NCBI GenBank assembly: GCA_023262645.1
Contig: JALRAA010000003.1
Coordinates: 1-20,319 of the forward strand
Direction of reading: 5' to 3'
DNA length: 20,319 nt
DNA from: Burkholderiaceae bacterium
GTDB lineage: Bacteria; Pseudomonadota; Gammaproteobacteria; Burkholderiales; Burkholderiaceae_C
Shown in pieces: positions 7,623-14,833 of this stretch. The number at the start of each line of letters is the position of its first letter. Within the stretch, counting starts at the first letter, position 1. The notes under the pieces were generated by a model. That model searched no databases. It was not told the origin of the DNA and saw only the letters and a program-made list of their open reading frames with translations. The position numbers were made by a program, and so were the translations under genes.

Positions 7623-9305
7623 TCAAGCCCAAACCACCGTTTTGCTGTCGTCATACCATTTTTCGACATCGTGCTGCACCACGAATTCGATGCGGCTGCG
7701 TTTGATTTTCATGGTGGGGGTGAGACAACCGTTTTCGATCGACCAAGCTTCTTTGGCAACCACCAGCATTTTGAGTTGTTCATAGTCTGCGATTTGCTGG
7801 TTCACTTTTTCGAGCAATGCGTGCAATTCAGACTCGACCTGTTGACGCACTTCGTTTTTGTGCAATTGCGGGCGCAAGTGTTCGGCCAGCACCACCATGG
7901 CGAAGGCTTTGTCAAACCCACTGCCCGACACCATGGACAACTCGACCATGGGGTGCGCGTTCAATCGGTTTTCGATCGGTGCGGGTGCTACGTATTTGCC
8001 TTTGCTGGTTTTGAATTGTTCTTTCAAACGGCCAGTGATTTTCAATTGGCCATCGGGCAGACGCGACCCCAAGTCACCGGTTTTGAAAAATCCGTCGCTG
8101 GTGAAGCTTTGCGCATCCAAATCGGGCCGCTTGTAGTAGCCGACCATTTGCCCGGGCGATTTGATCAACACTTCTCCTTCGGGGCTGATGCGAACCGCAA
8201 CACCCGGGTAGGGAGGGCCGACCGTGCCGGGATCGTTTTTGTCTTGGGTTTGGCTGTGTGAATAAGCAAAGTCTTCGGTCATGGCATAACCTTCCACCAG
8301 ATTCAAGCCCAAGCGTCTGTACCAACGGATCAAGTCGGGCGGCAAAGGAGCGGAACCGCTGCCTGCCAATTCCACTTGGTCAAGGCCCAAACCCGCCAGC
8401 ACTTTTTTCCTGACGATGCTGTTGAGCACCGGAATGCTCAGCAGTGTGTTGAGTTTTTTAGCGGGCATTTTGGCAAATACCCCTTGCTGAAATTTCAGCC
8501 ACAAACGGGGTACAGAAATGAATATGGTGGGTTTGGCGCGTTGCAAATCTTGGATGAAGGTATCCAATGATTCTGCGAAAAAAATATGCATGCGCCCGTG
8601 GACAAAAGACGCTGATTCAACAAACGCCCGCTCAAATACGTGCGCCAATGGCAGGTAGGACAACATGCGGTGGGTTCGGTCACTGCCCAAGTTTGTGTTC
8701 ATTTGCCCAATGATGCCGTTGGCTGCTGCGGTGATGTGCGCAAAACAATGCATAGCGCCTTTGGGTTGTCCAGTAGACCCCGAGGTGTAAATGATCATGG
8801 CCAAATCGTTGGGGTCCCGAGTGGGGTCGCCGGACAAGGGATGGGTATTGGCCACGATGTCGTCCCATTTTTCAAACGTGTTGGACGGTGCCAATGGAAA
8901 TGCAATACGCGGCAAGTCAGACGGCACGCCAGGCGATTGCTTGTGCCATTCGTCTAGCTTGCCGACAAACAGCAGGCTGGCTTCGGAATGTTCCAAAACA
9001 AATTGAACCGTGTCGGCTTGTTCGGTGGGAAAAATCGCCACCGTGGTGTAACCCGCCATCCAAATAGCGAGTTCGGCCATGAAGAAATGCGCGCAGTTTT
9101 TGGAAAGAATGGCAATCTTTGCGGCACGCGGCAATCCAAGTGATTGCAAATGTGTCGCCATGCGTCTGGCTTGGTCTAAGGTTTGAGCCCAGGTGTAATT
9201 GACCACTTGTCCATGGCCTATCGGTTGGGTCATGAACACCTCATCGGCAAAGGCTTTTTCGTGCGAATAAATTTTTTCAAGAATCAGCATGTCAGGGGCA
9301 TTCAT
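7623..9305 (-). CDS. AMP-forming long-chain acyl-CoA synthetase
   Basis: A 560-residue ANL-superfamily ligase that should activate a fatty or related carboxylic acid to its CoA thioester through an acyl-adenylate. The ATP-binding loop YTSGSTGQPKGAM spans 173-185, VEGYAMTE (337-344) is the adenylate motif, KTGDLGS (408-414) holds the ribose-binding Asp411, and KITGRLKEQFKTSKGKYVAP (422-441) is the hinge region. Lys533 in TPTMKIKR is the probable catalytic lysine. Architecture and length match the FadD15/ACSL type rather than acetyl-CoA synthetase. The ATG at 9305 begins MNAPDML; an upstream in-frame extension looks non-coding. The lactate dehydrogenase-type gene follows 122 bases downstream on the same strand, so they may share a transcript. 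Confidence 0.92.
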   Translation of the reverse strand: MNAPDMLILEKIYSHEKAFADEVFMTQPIGHGQVVNYTWAQTLDQARRMATHLQSLGLPRAAKIAILSKNCAHFFMAELAIWMAGYTTVAIFPTEQADTVQFVLEHSEASLLFVGKLDEWHKQSPGVPSDLPRIAFPLAPSNTFEKWDDIVANTHPLSGDPTRDPNDLAMIIYTSGSTGQPKGAMHCFAHITAAANGIIGQMNTNLGSDRTHRMLSYLPLAHVFERAFVESASFVHGRMHIFFAESLDTFIQDLQRAKPTIFISVPRLWLKFQQGVFAKMPAKKLNTLLSIPVLNSIVRKKVLAGLGLDQVELAGSGSAPLPPDLIRWYRRLGLNLVEGYAMTEDFAYSHSQTQDKNDPGTVGPPYPGVAVRISPEGEVLIKSPGQMVGYYKRPDLDAQSFTSDGFFKTGDLGSRLPDGQLKITGRLKEQFKTSKGKYVAPAPIENRLNAHPMVELSMVSGSGFDKAFAMVVLAEHLRPQLHKNEVRQQVESELHALLEKVNQQIADYEQLKMLVVAKEAWSIENGCLTPTMKIKRSRIEFVVQHDVEKWYDDSKTVVWA

Positions 9306-9448
9306 ACAGTTGTCTTTCTGTGTGGTTCTCTGGGTTGGGTGGAAGTGACAGCCTGTTTTTTTTTGCATCATACGCATACAAAAGGCTTGGTTGAATCCTT
9401 TTTATATGAGGGAAAACAGGTAGAGCCAAAGTGTTTATCATCGTTGGT

Positions 9449-9796
9449 ATGCATGTATTTCCACCAAAGCTTTTAAAACGGGTCCGGCATTTGCACCGAG
9501 CACTGATGGTCGGGTTGTTTTTTTCAGCCGCTCAAACCTTTGCGGGCACTTATCCGCTGGGCAACATGACCTGTCCGGAGATCGGCCAATTTGCTTCCAA
9601 AGCCATGCAATGGCGTGAAGACGGTGTCACACCCAAAGAAGCGGTGCAACGGCTTGAACAAATGCGACCCGGCGAGTCGGTGGAGAAAAAAAACCTGATG
9701 ATGGTTTTGTCGCTGGTATATGGTGGTTATGGTGACAGTTGGACCGTGAAAAGCGCTGGGGATGCCATGCGTATCGATTGTGAAACCGGACGCTAG
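9449..9796 (+). CDS. Small exported protein of unknown function
   Basis: A 115-residue protein counted from the ATG at 9449. A basic start (KLLKRVRHLHR) and a hydrophobic segment ending SAAQTFAG look like a Sec signal peptide cleaved near residue 33. The mature part has two cysteines, Cys42 in NMTCPEIGQFASKAM and Cys111 in RIDCETGR, which could form a disulfide. I recall similar short exported proteins with a CPEIGxFA-type opening and a near-terminal Cys in Burkholderiales, but I know no function. A GTG start at 9431 would add six residues ahead of the basic region and is less likely. It lies 40 bases ahead of another exported protein gene, so the two are probably co-transcribed. Confidence 0.7.
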   Translation: MHVFPPKLLKRVRHLHRALMVGLFFSAAQTFAGTYPLGNMTCPEIGQFASKAMQWREDGVTPKEAVQRLEQMRPGESVEKKNLMMVLSLVYGGYGDSWTVKSAGDAMRIDCETGR

Positions 9797-9836
9797 GCTT
9801 GACAGATTGACCGAATTTCCCCAAGGAGTGAATGGT

Positions 9837-10256
9837 ATGAAGCGCATTATTTTTTCGTCGTTGTTGGTGTTGTCAACCATGGCGCAAGCCGAATGGACAC
9901 TGGTCATGAAAAGCCCTGAATTCGGCGAAAACTATTACCTGGATTTGCAATCGATCAAAGATGTCGACGGTGTTGTGCAAATCACCACGTTGCAAGATTT
10001 TCCGGACAACAAAAAAGAAGCCTGCCAAGGCGAGACTTGCGCTTTCGTCAGCAGTTCGCGCATTTCAGTGCGCCATATCGAGTGCAATGCCGGACGCCAG
10101 CGTCAAATTCAGTTCACCGATTACGACGGGCAAATGGGAAATGGCCAAGTCACCCAAGCCGCAACGGGTGGCCCCAAAAAGCGTTACTTCCGTTGGTACT
10201 ACCCTGCGCCGGGTTCTTTCTTTGAAGTGCTGATCAAAAAAGTTTGTACCCCTTGA
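9837..10256 (+). CDS. Surface-adhesin protein E-like exported protein
   Basis: A 139-residue protein with a clear signal peptide (MKRIIFSSLLVLSTMAQA, cleavage before EW). The mature sequence follows the layout of the surface-adhesin protein E domain: WTLVMKSPEFGENYYLDLQS at the start, a central ISVRHIECNAGRQRQIQF strand pair, and a C-terminal WYYPAPGSFFEVLIKKVC. Four cysteines (63, 68, 83, 137) are available; the two unusual ones in the ACQGETC loop could add a second disulfide. The family is named for the Haemophilus adhesin but is widespread in betaproteobacteria with no established function. An AAGGAG ribosome-binding site 8 bases upstream fixes this start. Confidence 0.82.
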   Translation: MKRIIFSSLLVLSTMAQAEWTLVMKSPEFGENYYLDLQSIKDVDGVVQITTLQDFPDNKKEACQGETCAFVSSSRISVRHIECNAGRQRQIQFTDYDGQMGNGQVTQAATGGPKKRYFRWYYPAPGSFFEVLIKKVCTP

Positions 10257-10286
10257 AATTGGCAGGGTGAAACCCACTGGTGCAAA

Positions 10287-11642
10287 TCAGGGGGTCAACA
10301 CCAATTTGTACACCTTACCCGTGTTGCCAAACGGGCCCATGCCCTCATGGGTCAACACATATATTTCACCGCTGCGGTCTTGCGCCAAGCTGATGATGCG
10401 ACTTTCCAGTTGCAGCAATTTCTCCATGGGCCAAGGTGCTTGACCTTTGGCAGAAGGGGTGGCCACAAACAATTGCCCCGACGCTTGTTTGAAAGATGCA
10501 CTCCAGTCGGCCACCACCAATTTGCCATTCAACGATGGAATATTCGAACCACGGTACATGCGCACACCCGTGATCGCCGTGCCCACGCCTTTGACGCCGA
10601 GCGTGGAGTCAGGATGGTTGGTTTGCATATTGGCGTATTCCACGACGGGCATTTCAAGCGGCTCACCTTCACTGCCTTTTTGGGGGCATTGCTTGGGTGG
10701 TTGGCGAGGCTTTAAGCGGTCGACGCAATGCGACGCTTCCATGCGGGGCCAGCCGAAATTACCTGGGCCACTGACTTTGTAAGCCGCTTCCCAGAGTGTC
10801 TCTGCGATCGCGGTGACATACAAGTCACCGCTGCCATTGCTGTCGAATGCTATGCGGTAGGGATTGCGAAATCCCCAAGCCCAAATTTCAGGGCGTCCTT
10901 GTGAAGCTTGGAATGGATTGCCTTTGGGAATGGCGTAGCCTGGAAAACCATGGTCAACATCGATGCGCAAAATTTTGCCGTAGAGACTGTGGCGGTCTTG
11001 TGCCATGTCGTCCCACAACAAACCTTCGGCAGGTACGTTGAATGCTTCCCAAATCACCGATTTGCCAATGCCGTGTGATGCACCGCTGTCGCCCATGCCG
11101 ATGTAGAGCATGCCGTCCGGTCCAAAAGCCATGGCGCCGCCGTTGTGTTTGCGACTGGGCCAATCCAGCGAGATGAGCACCCGTTCGGTTTGCAGGTCCA
11201 CGCTCACCGTATTGCCGATCTTGGCGGTGAATTCTGAAACACGTCGGGTGTAGTTCCAGTTTTGTGGCGCGGTATCGCGCAATGGTGAAGAGTAGCTGAC
11301 AAAGAAACGCCCGTTTTTTGCAAATTGGGGATGCAGTGCAAAACCCAACAAACCTCGTTCTTCAAAATCATTGGCGACCGGCAGCATTCGGCTGCGCAAA
11401 TCCATCACCGGTTCTGATTGCACTTGGCCATCGGCAGCCATCAATTTGACCACGCCATCTTGCTGGACCACCAAGAAACGGCCAGTGCCGTCGGGCAATT
11501 CTTCCAAATGGATCGGCGCAGTTAAATCACTCGCGACCAATTTCAATTCCAACTTTTGCGCATGCACGCTGGGGCTCAGCAACAGCAGCACGCTCACCAG
11601 ACCGGCTGCGCCAAACTTCAACGCTAAGGAATGTAATTTCAT
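10287..11642 (-). CDS. PQQ-dependent soluble sugar (aldose) dehydrogenase, exported
   Basis: A 451-residue protein with a signal peptide ending SPSVHAQ near residue 28 and a six-bladed glucose/sorbosone dehydrogenase beta-propeller. Typical family segments are EERGLLGFALHPQF (94-107), KHNGGAMAFGPDG (165-177) with the probable catalytic base His166, YIGMGDSG (180-187), GKILRIDVD (222-230) and WAWGFRNPYRIAFD (254-267). It should oxidise an aldose or related sugar in the periplasm, passing electrons to an acceptor. PQQ binding is inferred from family; no pqq genes are in the window. Cys306 and Cys319 sit in a short loop insert and may pair. The ATG at 11642 is the only start that leads directly into the signal peptide. 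A cytochrome c gene diverges from it. Confidence 0.9.
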   Translation of the reverse strand: MKLHSLALKFGAAGLVSVLLLLSPSVHAQKLELKLVASDLTAPIHLEELPDGTGRFLVVQQDGVVKLMAADGQVQSEPVMDLRSRMLPVANDFEERGLLGFALHPQFAKNGRFFVSYSSPLRDTAPQNWNYTRRVSEFTAKIGNTVSVDLQTERVLISLDWPSRKHNGGAMAFGPDGMLYIGMGDSGASHGIGKSVIWEAFNVPAEGLLWDDMAQDRHSLYGKILRIDVDHGFPGYAIPKGNPFQASQGRPEIWAWGFRNPYRIAFDSNGSGDLYVTAIAETLWEAAYKVSGPGNFGWPRMEASHCVDRLKPRQPPKQCPQKGSEGEPLEMPVVEYANMQTNHPDSTLGVKGVGTAITGVRMYRGSNIPSLNGKLVVADWSASFKQASGQLFVATPSAKGQAPWPMEKLLQLESRIISLAQDRSGEIYVLTHEGMGPFGNTGKVYKLVLTP

Positions 11643-11763
11643 AGACACTCTTTTTTCATCTGAATATGCGGGTGGCGTTGATGCAGTCAGCCCAACCATG
11701 GAAAAGGGTGGTGTGAAATGGCGGTCACTAAAATGCACCCAAGTTGATATCCGCCGCCAAGTC
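11643..11763. promoter_or_regulatory. Divergent promoter region, sugar dehydrogenase / cytochrome c
   Basis: The 121 bases between two divergent start codons must hold both promoters unless transcription enters from outside. On the minus strand a weak pair CTGACT and CATATT with a 16-base spacer precedes the dehydrogenase start. I see no good candidate for the cytochrome c gene and no strong ribosome-binding site in front of it. Confidence 0.3.
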
Positions 11764-12171
11764 ATGAAAACCACGTCTATTTTTAAATCCAGTCTACTTA
11801 TTTTTTTGCTGGCAATGGTGGTATTGAGCTATATGCAAATGGATTTGTTGGTCGCGGCGTTTCAGACCAACCCCTTCCAAGGATCGGCAGACTCGGTGGC
11901 ACGCGGGGAAACCCTTTGGATGCAATATTGCATGGCCTGCCATGGCCGTGAAGGCGCGGGGGACGGCCCCGCCACGGCGCAACTGAGCGTCAAACCCAAA
12001 GATCTGACCATGGTTGCCCTGCCGCCTGTGTTTCCAGACGGCATCTTGGCTTACCGCATCGCCAACGGTAAAAAAACCATGCCAGCATGGAAAGATGTAT
12101 TCCCCCCTGATCAGGTATGGGATCTTGTCAGTTACATCCGCTCAAAATCTAAAAAAACTGCTAAAACCTGA
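11764..12171 (+). CDS. Membrane-anchored monohaem cytochrome c
   Basis: A 135-residue protein with an N-terminal hydrophobic helix (about residues 9-33) that is either a signal peptide or an uncleaved anchor. It is followed by a class I cytochrome c domain. The haem-attachment motif is CMACH (Cys56, Cys59, His60), followed by GREGAGDGPA. The distal axial ligand is probably Met106 in GKKTMPAWK, and DQVWDLVSYIRS is the conserved C-terminal helix. It carries electrons on the periplasmic face of the inner membrane. It diverges from the sugar dehydrogenase gene and could be its acceptor, but that is inference from position only. The ATG at 11764 is preferred because upstream in-frame codons run antisense through the dehydrogenase gene. 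Confidence 0.9.
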   Translation: MKTTSIFKSSLLIFLLAMVVLSYMQMDLLVAAFQTNPFQGSADSVARGETLWMQYCMACHGREGAGDGPATAQLSVKPKDLTMVALPPVFPDGILAYRIANGKKTMPAWKDVFPPDQVWDLVSYIRSKSKKTAKT

Positions 12172-12216
12172 CTTCGGTTTCATTAACAACTTTTATCACT
12201 TTTATTTGGTATCCCT

Positions 12217-12702
12217 ATGTCTTTGATCAAATCTTTTACTGCATGTTTGGCAGTTCTGTTGTCGGCTTCATTCCCTGCACAAGCGGCTGAATTGGACAAT
12301 GGAGAACGAATTTTCCACGCATCATTTGGTGTTATCACAGCCTTTGGTTTGAAAAAACAAATCGACGCCGATCCCAACTGCCGAGGCAAGTCATTTGCAG
12401 ATTTCGACTTGAACCAATTTTTGGATGCCATTCCCAAAGATTTTTTGACCAAACCCGGTCAGCGTGAAGGCATCGCCGGCCAGTTCAAAGACTATTTTCA
12501 AAAAATCGATCAAATTGAATTGCCGTCGGGCAAAAACATTGCAGTGACTTATCAAGACATGAAAAAAGCCCCGGCTGTGGTTGAGCACCAGCAAAAAGAA
12601 AGTGCTGACCCCTCTGCGTTTTGCAAAAAAATCTACGACATGTCAGGCGAAATTTTTCAAAAGCAAATCGACAGCATCAAGCAATTGATCGTCAAAAAAT
12701 AA
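12217..12702 (+). CDS. Exported protein of unknown function
   Basis: I do not recognise this 161-residue protein. It has a good Sec signal peptide (MSLIKSFTACLAVLLSASFP, cleavage after AQA near residue 23). The mature part is Lys-rich and probably helical, with two cysteines (55 and 136) that may bridge. KIYDMSGEIFQKQIDSIKQL near the C-terminus looks amphipathic. Base composition is more AT-rich than the neighbouring ebo genes. It begins 45 bases after the cytochrome c stop on the same strand, so co-transcription is plausible. No catalytic motif is visible. Confidence 0.75.
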   Translation: MSLIKSFTACLAVLLSASFPAQAAELDNGERIFHASFGVITAFGLKKQIDADPNCRGKSFADFDLNQFLDAIPKDFLTKPGQREGIAGQFKDYFQKIDQIELPSGKNIAVTYQDMKKAPAVVEHQQKESADPSAFCKKIYDMSGEIFQKQIDSIKQLIVKK

Positions 12703-12718
12703 CATAACCGGCTTAACG

Positions 12719-12739
12719 GCTCAGCTTCGTCGGCTGAGC
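12719..12739. terminator. Possible bidirectional terminator hairpin
   Basis: A perfect 7-base stem GCTCAGC / GCTGAGC with a 7-base loop lies between two converging genes and overlaps the last codons of the ferredoxin gene. On the plus strand it is followed after a few bases by a five-T run; on the minus strand a T-rich stretch begins only about 15 bases later. It is a moderate candidate for ending both transcripts. Confidence 0.4.
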
Positions 12740-13029
12740 GTGATGGCTTTTTCAGGGCAAGCCGCCACACACAAACCACATGCTTTGCAAGCATCCACAT
12801 GGGGTGCATAGGCCATACGCATGCCATGTACGCGCACTTTGAGTTTGTTCATCAAACCCAGCGAGGCGTAGTCTGCGTCGTCGATGCGGCGCACCTCAAA
12901 TACCGATTCGGGACAAACCCGTTCGCAATCGCCTTTGCCCTCGCAGCGCTTCATGTTGATCACAGGCTCGAACAAGCCCGGTAATTGTTTGCATTCGCTG
13001 CTGGAGCGTTCAACAGTGTCGGTGGTCAT
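12721..13029 (-). CDS. Two-cluster ferredoxin, last gene of the ebo operon
   Basis: A 102-residue bacterial-type ferredoxin for low-potential electron transfer in the cytosol. The second motif, CKACGLCVAACP (Cys81, 84, 87, 91), is canonical for a [4Fe-4S] cluster. The first, CEGKGDCERVCP, keeps Cys29, Cys35 and Cys39 but has Lys32 where the second cysteine belongs, so that site may hold a [3Fe-4S] cluster; Cys13 is a distant alternative ligand. A spacer of about 40 residues separates the motifs. I recall stand-alone ferredoxins with this CEGKxDC pattern in many proteobacteria. Its ATG overlaps the eboA stop (ATGA at 13029-13026), so translation is probably coupled to eboA. I know of no ferredoxin in the canonical six-gene ebo set. 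Confidence 0.92.
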   Translation of the reverse strand: MTTDTVERSSSECKQLPGLFEPVINMKRCEGKGDCERVCPESVFEVRRIDDADYASLGLMNKLKVRVHGMRMAYAPHVDACKACGLCVAACPEKAITLSRRS

Positions 13030-13937
13030 TCGTAAGAAGCACTTTCAAAATCAGACCAAGGAATACGTGTCGGGTCGGGTTGCCATGTTTTGGCGTTGAC
13101 GGCGGCGCGAACCTCGGGGTCACACAAATGGGGGTGGCTGAGACAAACCTTGGCAATCGCTTGCAACTCTGGTTCTCTGGCTTTGCCCGCCAATGCCTGC
13201 AACACCACCGCAACGCCTTCGCGGGTAGCGCACGGCACGGCGCCACGCCAGATTTCAGGGGCAATGAAACGGTCGGCTGCCCAACGCTCTTGCACGAGTT
13301 TGATGAGCATGGTGGATAAATCGGTGTTGTAGCGTTGGTCAACCCCTTGGATTTGCCAAATCGAGGAATCTAAAAAAAACGCTTTGACGATCATTTGGTT
13401 CCAAGCGGCTTCGTCAAAAAACTCCAGCGGATAAGGATTGCGGTGTGCCATGGCTTCGTACACCGGGCGCATGGTGGAACGAATCGCTTCGCGTGCTTTG
13501 GGCTCCAGCGCTTGCGGTTGCGGAAACAAGGCGAAGCCACGAAAAATAGCCAGCAACTCGTTGATCTCAGAGGTATCGACCAGCAGCGACACTTGGTGGG
13601 CAAAGCTGGCATCGTCCGCTTGGTAAACCGCCAACGTGAAGACAATGCGGGCTGTTTGGTCAATGCTCCAGTCGCTCGGGTCTAAGCCTGGGCGCAATTC
13701 GTTGGCCGCCTGCAATTCCTCGGCAGAGGGCTTTAAATCTGCTTTGCCCAATTTGCGGGGTGCCAACCCGAGCGCTTTGAACCAGCGCCCTTGTTCGGGT
13801 TGTTTTTGCAAGCTATGGAGCTCGGTATCAAACCATGTCAATGCATCGGCAGTCAGACGATGTTGTAGCCAGCTTCGCAGCAGTGATATGGCAGACCCAA
13901 TGGCCTCTGGGGATAAATGCTGGTGTTTGGGATACAT
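13026..13937 (-). CDS. eboA: EboA domain-containing protein
   Basis: EboA is a conserved helical protein of unknown biochemical function, found essentially only in ebo clusters. Visible family blocks are the HRNPYPLEFFDEAAWNQM segment (165-182), DSSIWQIQGVDQRYN (190-204) and the ERWAADRFIAPEIWR segment (217-231), typical of the C-terminal half. The 303-residue length suits a full-length protein. There is no signal peptide or membrane segment, so it should be cytosolic. The start has a GAGG ribosome-binding element about 8 bases upstream and follows eboC by 17 bases. The 3' end overlaps the ferredoxin start by four bases. The assignment rests on motif memory plus the unmistakable cluster context. 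Confidence 0.9.
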   Translation of the reverse strand: MYPKHQHLSPEAIGSAISLLRSWLQHRLTADALTWFDTELHSLQKQPEQGRWFKALGLAPRKLGKADLKPSAEELQAANELRPGLDPSDWSIDQTARIVFTLAVYQADDASFAHQVSLLVDTSEINELLAIFRGFALFPQPQALEPKAREAIRSTMRPVYEAMAHRNPYPLEFFDEAAWNQMIVKAFFLDSSIWQIQGVDQRYNTDLSTMLIKLVQERWAADRFIAPEIWRGAVPCATREGVAVVLQALAGKAREPELQAIAKVCLSHPHLCDPEVRAAVNAKTWQPDPTRIPWSDFESASYE

Positions 13938-13954
13938 GGCAAAACCTCAAGCGT

Positions 13955-14833
13955 TCATGTGCCGGGAATGAACTTTTGAAACAATCGGCACAACACATAC
14001 GCCACTATACAAGCCGCTACCCAGGGCCAGCTGGCGCCAGCGACAGCAACTGCTGCGGCATCGACCAAGGCGCATGCCGCAATCAACTGCGCTACCGCGC
14101 GCGGTACATCACCGCCTTGGCGTCGCAATGCCAACAGCCGCACGGCATACAAATCTGCGATGGCCAACAACAGCAAAGCCACCCAAGCCAATACGGACGG
14201 GGTGAACAGCCAAATGAATATCAGCACTGGCGCGGCCAAAATAGCCAGTGGCCAAAGACGGTCGATGCGGTCTAAGCTCTCTTGCTTGGCCGCGTAGGTC
14301 AAGCCGGCGATATGTGTGAATACCGCCAACATGCCCCACCACAGAGCTTGCGGTGTGTCTGGGGCAAATGTCCAAGCGGCCAACAAATACACCAATGCCC
14401 GACAGCTGCCCATGATCACCGGTGACCAGACATTGCCCTTGTGCCAAGCGTTGTACAAAAGAATCGCCAAGCTCAGTGCAACGCCTGCTTGCACCGCCAA
14501 CATGCCGTAAGGCGCGACGATGTAAATACCTGCCATCAACATTGCGCATCCCATCGCAGACACGGCTTTGGCGGAAATTTGGCCCGAGGGAATGGGACGG
14601 CTAGGGCGTTCACGGGCATCAATGTCTGCGTCAAATGCATCGTTCAAATACATGCCACCGGTATAGAACAAGGTGATCGCGAGCATGACCCACAACAACT
14701 GTGGCAGGTCTGTGTGCAAGCCCGCCAAACAAGCGCCAGCAAGCACATTGGTCCAGACCGTGGGCAAGTTGGACACCCGACCGATTTTCAACAGCAACGT
14801 GAAACGCGGGGCAGGTGGGGTAGATGCATTCAT
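13955..14833 (-). CDS. eboC: UbiA-family prenyltransferase EboC
   Basis: A 292-residue integral membrane protein with about eight or nine hydrophobic helices. The first Asp-rich prenyl-diphosphate/Mg2+ motif is NDAFDADIDARERPSRPIPS (64-83). The second is represented by YAAKQESLDRIDR (180-192), less acidic than the classical DxxxD. UbiA enzymes transfer an isoprenoid diphosphate to an acceptor within the membrane. EboC groups near the UbiA superfamily members for quinones and chlorophyll, but its acceptor is unknown. The start at 14833 overlaps the eboE stop as ATGA, implying coupling, and the protein then begins with a typical short N-terminus. Longer in-frame starts would read through eboE antiphase and were rejected. 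Confidence 0.93.
   Translation of the reverse strand: MNASTPPAPRFTLLLKIGRVSNLPTVWTNVLAGACLAGLHTDLPQLLWVMLAITLFYTGGMYLNDAFDADIDARERPSRPIPSGQISAKAVSAMGCAMLMAGIYIVAPYGMLAVQAGVALSLAILLYNAWHKGNVWSPVIMGSCRALVYLLAAWTFAPDTPQALWWGMLAVFTHIAGLTYAAKQESLDRIDRLWPLAILAAPVLIFIWLFTPSVLAWVALLLLAIADLYAVRLLALRRQGGDVPRAVAQLIAACALVDAAAVAVAGASWPWVAACIVAYVLCRLFQKFIPGT

Noticed and set aside
10257..10286. Terminator between the adhesin-E-like gene and the sugar dehydrogenase
   Set aside because: Only a three-base GGGT..ACCC type pairing is visible, too weak to call.
11371..11763. Long N-terminal extension of the cytochrome c reading frame
   Set aside because: It runs antisense through the sugar dehydrogenase gene and precedes a perfect membrane-anchor start at 11764.
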